Of a DNA stretch of 64,000 bases, positions 61,429 to 64,000 are shown piece by piece. The notes under the pieces were generated by a model that saw only the letters and a program-made list of their open reading frames with translations, did not search any database and had not been told where the DNA came from. A program made the position numbers and the translations under genes. Position 1 is the stretch's first letter. Each line of letters begins with the position of its first letter. Location: positions 1 through 64,000 of the forward strand of contig NZ_JACJTR010000036.1 in assembly GCF_014698795.1 (NCBI RefSeq). The letters run 5' to 3'. This stretch comes from Nostoc sp. FACHB-892 (lineage in GTDB: Bacteria > Cyanobacteriota > Cyanobacteriia > Cyanobacteriales > Nostocaceae).

Positions 61429-62499
61429 ATGAGTAGCTTTAAAATTTATGTAAAAACTTCTGCTTTAGGCAAGACAGGTATTCACTGGCGAAAAGTTGAG
61501 AGTGAAGAATATCAGCCTATAGAAGTTCCTAATTTGATTAAACGTCAAGTTATAAGTGATGAGAACAACCAAGTAGTTATCGTTAACGATTTAATTGATG
61601 AAGTAAAGCCGTCTCTCATTATTTTAAGAGATAACGAGGAAAAGAAGCTTTTATTAGAAGTAACAGGTATTGAGTCACCAAATCGCTCTAATAAGTTAGG
61701 AAGGAAGGTACTAAATTCTGTAGTTTGGATAACTGACGATTTAGAAGATAATGAAGGAATTTTACGAAAAATTGCCTATAGTGCAATTTCTAGTATTTTA
61801 AATAAAGATTTATCTTTTTGTAAAATGGTAGAAGAATCAATCGATTTTTTTGAAGTAGAAGAGTTTCGAGTGAATTTAAATAAGATTAATAAATTTACTC
61901 AGCAAGTTGAAACAATCTTCAAATCAGATAATAGCCATATAGAATCTTATAAAGAATACTACATAGCGAACAGATCAAATTCAGATTTAGAGAAATTAGC
62001 TGAAGAAATACAAAATCATCCTCTACCTAAACATTGGATTAGCTGGGACGGGCAAACAAAAAATGATGGTGTTTTAGTTGTTGTAACAGAAAATTTAGAG
62101 AAACGAAATATTCTGCACAAAGCTGGTGTGTGGAGAGGCTTTGCATCCCTTGTAGAGGAACCAGTTATAAATAATTCTCTATTAGCGGAAAAAAAAAAGC
62201 AAACAGTGTCCTCAGCCGAACCAGGTCAACACAAGAAACCTCCTGCTCTTCCTCAAACGAACCAGAAAACTCGCTTAATAATAGTGTTATTGATAGTAGC
62301 AATAATAATTATAGTGATAGTTATCAGTTTCCAACTTCTGTTCCAACCCCAACTACCGCAGAAACCACAACCGCAATCACAGCTAGAGCAGACTTTAGAG
62401 AGTCAACAGGAACAGATTTTGAAACCTCAAGCACAACTAACTCAGACTCTAAAAACTCAATTACAGCTAGAGCAGACTCTAAAGAGTCAACAGGAATAG
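61429..62499 (+). CDS. Membrane-anchored third component of the GTPase system
   Basis: 356 residues. The N-terminal 180 residues form a soluble domain (MSSFKIYVKTSALGKTGIHW, then LGRKVLNSVVWITDDLEDNE) that I do not recognise; in GTPase conflict systems such domains act as adaptors. A linker leads to a membrane helix at about 285-307 (LIIVLLIVAIIIIVIVIS). The C-terminus is a Gln-rich repeat (LEQTLESQQEQILKPQAQL), ending at a TAG that replaces a CAG of an 84-bp repeat. A dnaX-type slippery sequence lies at 62193-62199, and a long -1 frame runs past the stop. The protein is probably made in two forms or the gene is frameshifted; see findings. Confidence 0.65.
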   Translation: MSSFKIYVKTSALGKTGIHWRKVESEEYQPIEVPNLIKRQVISDENNQVVIVNDLIDEVKPSLIILRDNEEKKLLLEVTGIESPNRSNKLGRKVLNSVVWITDDLEDNEGILRKIAYSAISSILNKDLSFCKMVEESIDFFEVEEFRVNLNKINKFTQQVETIFKSDNSHIESYKEYYIANRSNSDLEKLAEEIQNHPLPKHWISWDGQTKNDGVLVVVTENLEKRNILHKAGVWRGFASLVEEPVINNSLLAEKKKQTVSSAEPGQHKKPPALPQTNQKTRLIIVLLIVAIIIIVIVISFQLLFQPQLPQKPQPQSQLEQTLESQQEQILKPQAQLTQTLKTQLQLEQTLKSQQE

Positions 62500-63032
62500 A
62501 TTTTGGAATCTCAAACATAACAATTCCAGACTCCACAAATTCTGTTTTCAATCCATTTAAATCTATAGCTTATTTCACCAAAGATATAGTCTTTTCACTG
62601 GCTGGAGAGACAATAGCAAGTTTGATGCATAGACTAGATTACGATAAAAACTTAAATTTATTTTATCTTATCAATTTTTTAACTAATTATCATGTTTCTA
62701 ACATTTATGGATCACAAGGGCATTATCAAAAGCTTATGGATAAGTATGGCAAGCTTATTAATAGGATAAATTCTAATGATTATCAATACAAGGTTGGCCC
62801 TATTCCTAAAGAGTTTCGCATAGAGCATTCAGCCAACATACCTAAATATATTGTATTACTTAATAATCTTAATCAGTTGCCTAATTATGAACAGAGAAAC
62901 ATACTTAATCTAATTTGGTTTATTCTATATTGTAAGAAACATAAATTAGACTCTCAAGCATCTCATAATATTTGGAAGCATTACTCTATCTTAATTGAAG
63001 AAATTAAATTTATGACTGACGATTTAGAATGA
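62175..63032 (+). CDS. -1 frame extension: Ser/Thr-rich linker and helical domain
   Basis: The frame is open for 286 codons with no good start codon near its beginning; the first usual ones are TTG/ATG at 62622-62627. From the slippery site it reads ANSVLSRTRSTQETSCSSSN, then a Ser/Thr/Asn-rich linker with a 28-residue repeat (ITARADFRESTGTDF). A helical domain of about 180 residues follows (FKSIAYFTKDIVFSLAGETI, LNLFYLINFLTNYHVSNIYG, LNLIWFILYCKKHKLDSQAS). That domain looks like real protein, so it is either expressed by frameshifting from 61429 or by a separate start at 62622/62625. Function unknown. Confidence 0.5.
   Translation, partial: FSISGKKKANSVLSRTRSTQETSCSSSNEPENSLNNSVIDSSNNNYSDSYQFPTSVPTPTTAETTTAITARADFRESTGTDFETSSTTNSDSKNSITARADSKESTGIDFGISNITIPDSTNSVFNPFKSIAYFTKDIVFSLAGETIASLMHRLDYDKNLNLFYLINFLTNYHVSNIYGSQGHYQKLMDKYGKLINRINSNDYQYKVGPIPKEFRIEHSANIPKYIVLLNNLNQLPNYEQRNILNLIWFILYCKKHKLDSQASHNIWKHYSILIEEIKFMTDDLE
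62193..62199 (+). promoter_or_regulatory. Slippery heptamer A AAA AAG in frame
   Basis: The codons GAA AAA AAA AAG CAA at 62188-62202 place the heptamer A_AAA_AAG exactly in the X_XXY_YYZ register that drives -1 frameshifting in E. coli dnaX. The -1 frame is open from 62175, just before the heptamer, to 63032. No pseudoknot or stem was tested. Confidence 0.4.
62379..62516 (+). repeat. 84-bp direct coding repeat
   Basis: About 54 bp beginning AGCTAGAGCAGACT at 62381 recur at 62465, an 84-bp (28-codon) period. In the zero frame they code a Gln-rich repeat and in the -1 frame a Ser/Thr-rich repeat. A C-to-T change in the second copy creates the zero-frame TAG at 62497-62499. Confidence 0.75.
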
Positions 63033-63337
63033 AAAAAATTATATTCTTAAGATTAAGAGATGGATAAGTTCTATAGTTCCCAATCTCCACGATAGTTTTG
63101 TTTATGCTCCCGTAGTCTTCCCTATAGCTAAATTGTTAAGAGCAAATAGATAGGTGTTCAGTACTAGTTTTCAAGGTGTACTCGCACTTATACAAACTAT
63201 GGTTAGCTGTCCTGAGTGTTTGCCTGAATAGCAAATACAGGCAATCGCTCTTGCTATTGCTGATTATGAAATTCCTGAAAATACTAGCTCAACACCCAAA
63301 TGCATCCCCAAGCTATAACTTGTTAAACGGCAAAATT
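63033..63337. other. Intergenic
   Basis: 305 bp between convergent genes. No ORF or strong hairpin was seen. Confidence 0.5.
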
Positions 63338-64000
63338 CTAGCAAACGAGTAGTGCTTCTTTATTGTTTTTCATGTCTTCTAATTGGGTACATTTCGCTTC
63401 TCCATTAAACATCTGCCTTGCCCAATGTTCGCAGTTATAGCTTAGTTTATTCCAAACTCTTCTTTCTTGATTTCTAGACTCTTTAATACGCCCTTCTAAA
63501 TGGCTGTAAGGGATTATTTCTGGTAAATGCTCTTTAATAATCCAATCTGGAGAGTAGGCTGTTTCATGAACGTAACCAAATCCTTTTTCGACAAGGCTAT
63601 TTTGAGCTTTAATGGTTGCACCTGTAAAAAAGTGTGCTACTCTAAAACCTTTTTGACTAGGTACAATGATTCCGTAATGTTCGTAATTTCTCTCCTTTTC
63701 ATCTTTACATTTAATAGCCACAAGATCCCCTGGCTTTACAGGCTCACCATTAACATCAGTAATATCTGGCATTCTATCAAGGAGAGCATAGTAGTTAGAC
63801 AATGAGACTATTTGAGACTCAGTAGCTTTGAATAAAGCCTCTATCCATTTTGGATCGCATTCAGATACTTTTTCTAAAATTTTATTGTAGATATCATTTA
63901 TTTTGTGAAAATGATTAATCAGAGCTTTTACAGAGTTAAAATGCTGCTCTATATTATTTTGATGGAAACTAGTATCTATTTCTATTTCTAAACAATCTGA
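63338..64000 (-). CDS. LRAT/NlpC-type papain-fold protein, 5' end outside window
   Basis: The frame is open from the stop at 63338 to the window edge (220 codons), so the true start lies beyond 64000. The usable internal start (TTG 63802) is not needed. The C-terminal domain has GDLVAIK, the His-bearing YEHYGIIVP and VAHFF, and the Cys motif NCEHWA, the signature of the LRAT-like circularly permuted NlpC/P60 fold (acyltransferase or thiol hydrolase). The N-terminal part visible here is helical (NSVKALINHFHKINDIYNKI). LRAT-like domains appear as effectors in bacterial conflict systems, and this gene faces the GTPase operon. Role inferred. Confidence 0.75.
   Translation of the reverse strand, partial: SDCLEIEIDTSFHQNNIEQHFNSVKALINHFHKINDIYNKILEKVSECDPKWIEALFKATESQIVSLSNYYALLDRMPDITDVNGEPVKPGDLVAIKCKDEKERNYEHYGIIVPSQKGFRVAHFFTGATIKAQNSLVEKGFGYVHETAYSPDWIIKEHLPEIIPYSHLEGRIKESRNQERRVWNKLSYNCEHWARQMFNGEAKCTQLEDMKNNKEALLVC

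Noticed and set aside
62324..62551. 75-codon minus-strand ORF
   Set aside because: Produced by the 84-bp repeat on the opposite strand; no start signal.
1..64000. tRNA or rRNA genes
   Set aside because: No cloverleaf or rRNA-like sequence noticed on either strand when reading by eye.

Overview
The window looks like accessory DNA of a filamentous, heterocystous-type (Nostocales) cyanobacterium. The signs are frequent HIP1 octamers (GCGATCGC), heptamer STRR arrays (GAATTGC and GGGGAAA types), an RpaB-like response regulator, a pheophorbide-a-oxygenase-type Rieske protein, and many small cyanobacterial hypothetical genes. A DnaB helicase, a winged-helix Rep-like protein, a CopG-type protein and many gene relics suggest a large plasmid or an integrated element rather than core chromosome. 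No rRNA, tRNA or CRISPR array was seen.

0-8.7 kb: two Rieske oxygenases, three short-chain dehydrogenases (two of them here, the third at 12.4 kb), an OmpR-type regulator and a PEBP protein, mixed with truncated genes (GH65 phosphorylase, major-royal-jelly/yellow-type protein, SnoaL-like protein). 8.8-13.7 kb: a block of foreign appearance (AraC regulator; secreted hydrolase, two lipoproteins and an SDR) followed by a truncated group II intron. Two 44-bp direct repeats (8825 and 13647) bracket the block. 13.7-20 kb: CoiA/GIY-YIG-like protein, DinB with a probable LexA box, a CopG-like protein, a second copy of a small protein with a striking conserved C-terminus (first copy at 1.4 kb), and decayed SLH, TPR and dinB sequences.

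20-25.3 kb: a TPR-CHAT protease, a coiled-coil protein and an Abi-alpha (DUF4393) protein. 25.5-37.3 kb: a replication and accessory module, mostly on the minus strand (DnaB, Rep-like, AlkB overlapping a small DNA methyltransferase, ASCH protein, antirepressor-like protein). It is riddled with STRR elements, one of which carries a four-helix-bundle gene and sits inside a broken cytosine methyltransferase gene.

37.7-64 kb is a defence island. It begins with a lone KAP-type P-loop NTPase. A compact four-gene minus-strand operon follows, in transcription order: SNF2 helicase (DrmD-like), Eco57I/PglX-type adenine methyltransferase (DrmMI-like), a ParE/RelE-like domain fused to a UvrD helicase, and a 1782-residue DEAD/H helicase with DUF1998 and a C-terminal nuclease-like domain (DruE/DrmA-DrmB-like). 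This combination matches neither canonical DISARM nor Druantia and is the best candidate here for an undescribed system. Divergent from it are an XRE regulator, a membrane protein, a DUF262-HNH (GmrSD-like) protein, and a three-gene GTPase system. The third GTPase-system gene is a membrane protein with a dnaX-type slippery heptamer and a long -1 frame. The window ends inside an LRAT/NlpC-type protein gene.

All functional calls rest on reading motifs by eye; no database search was possible.
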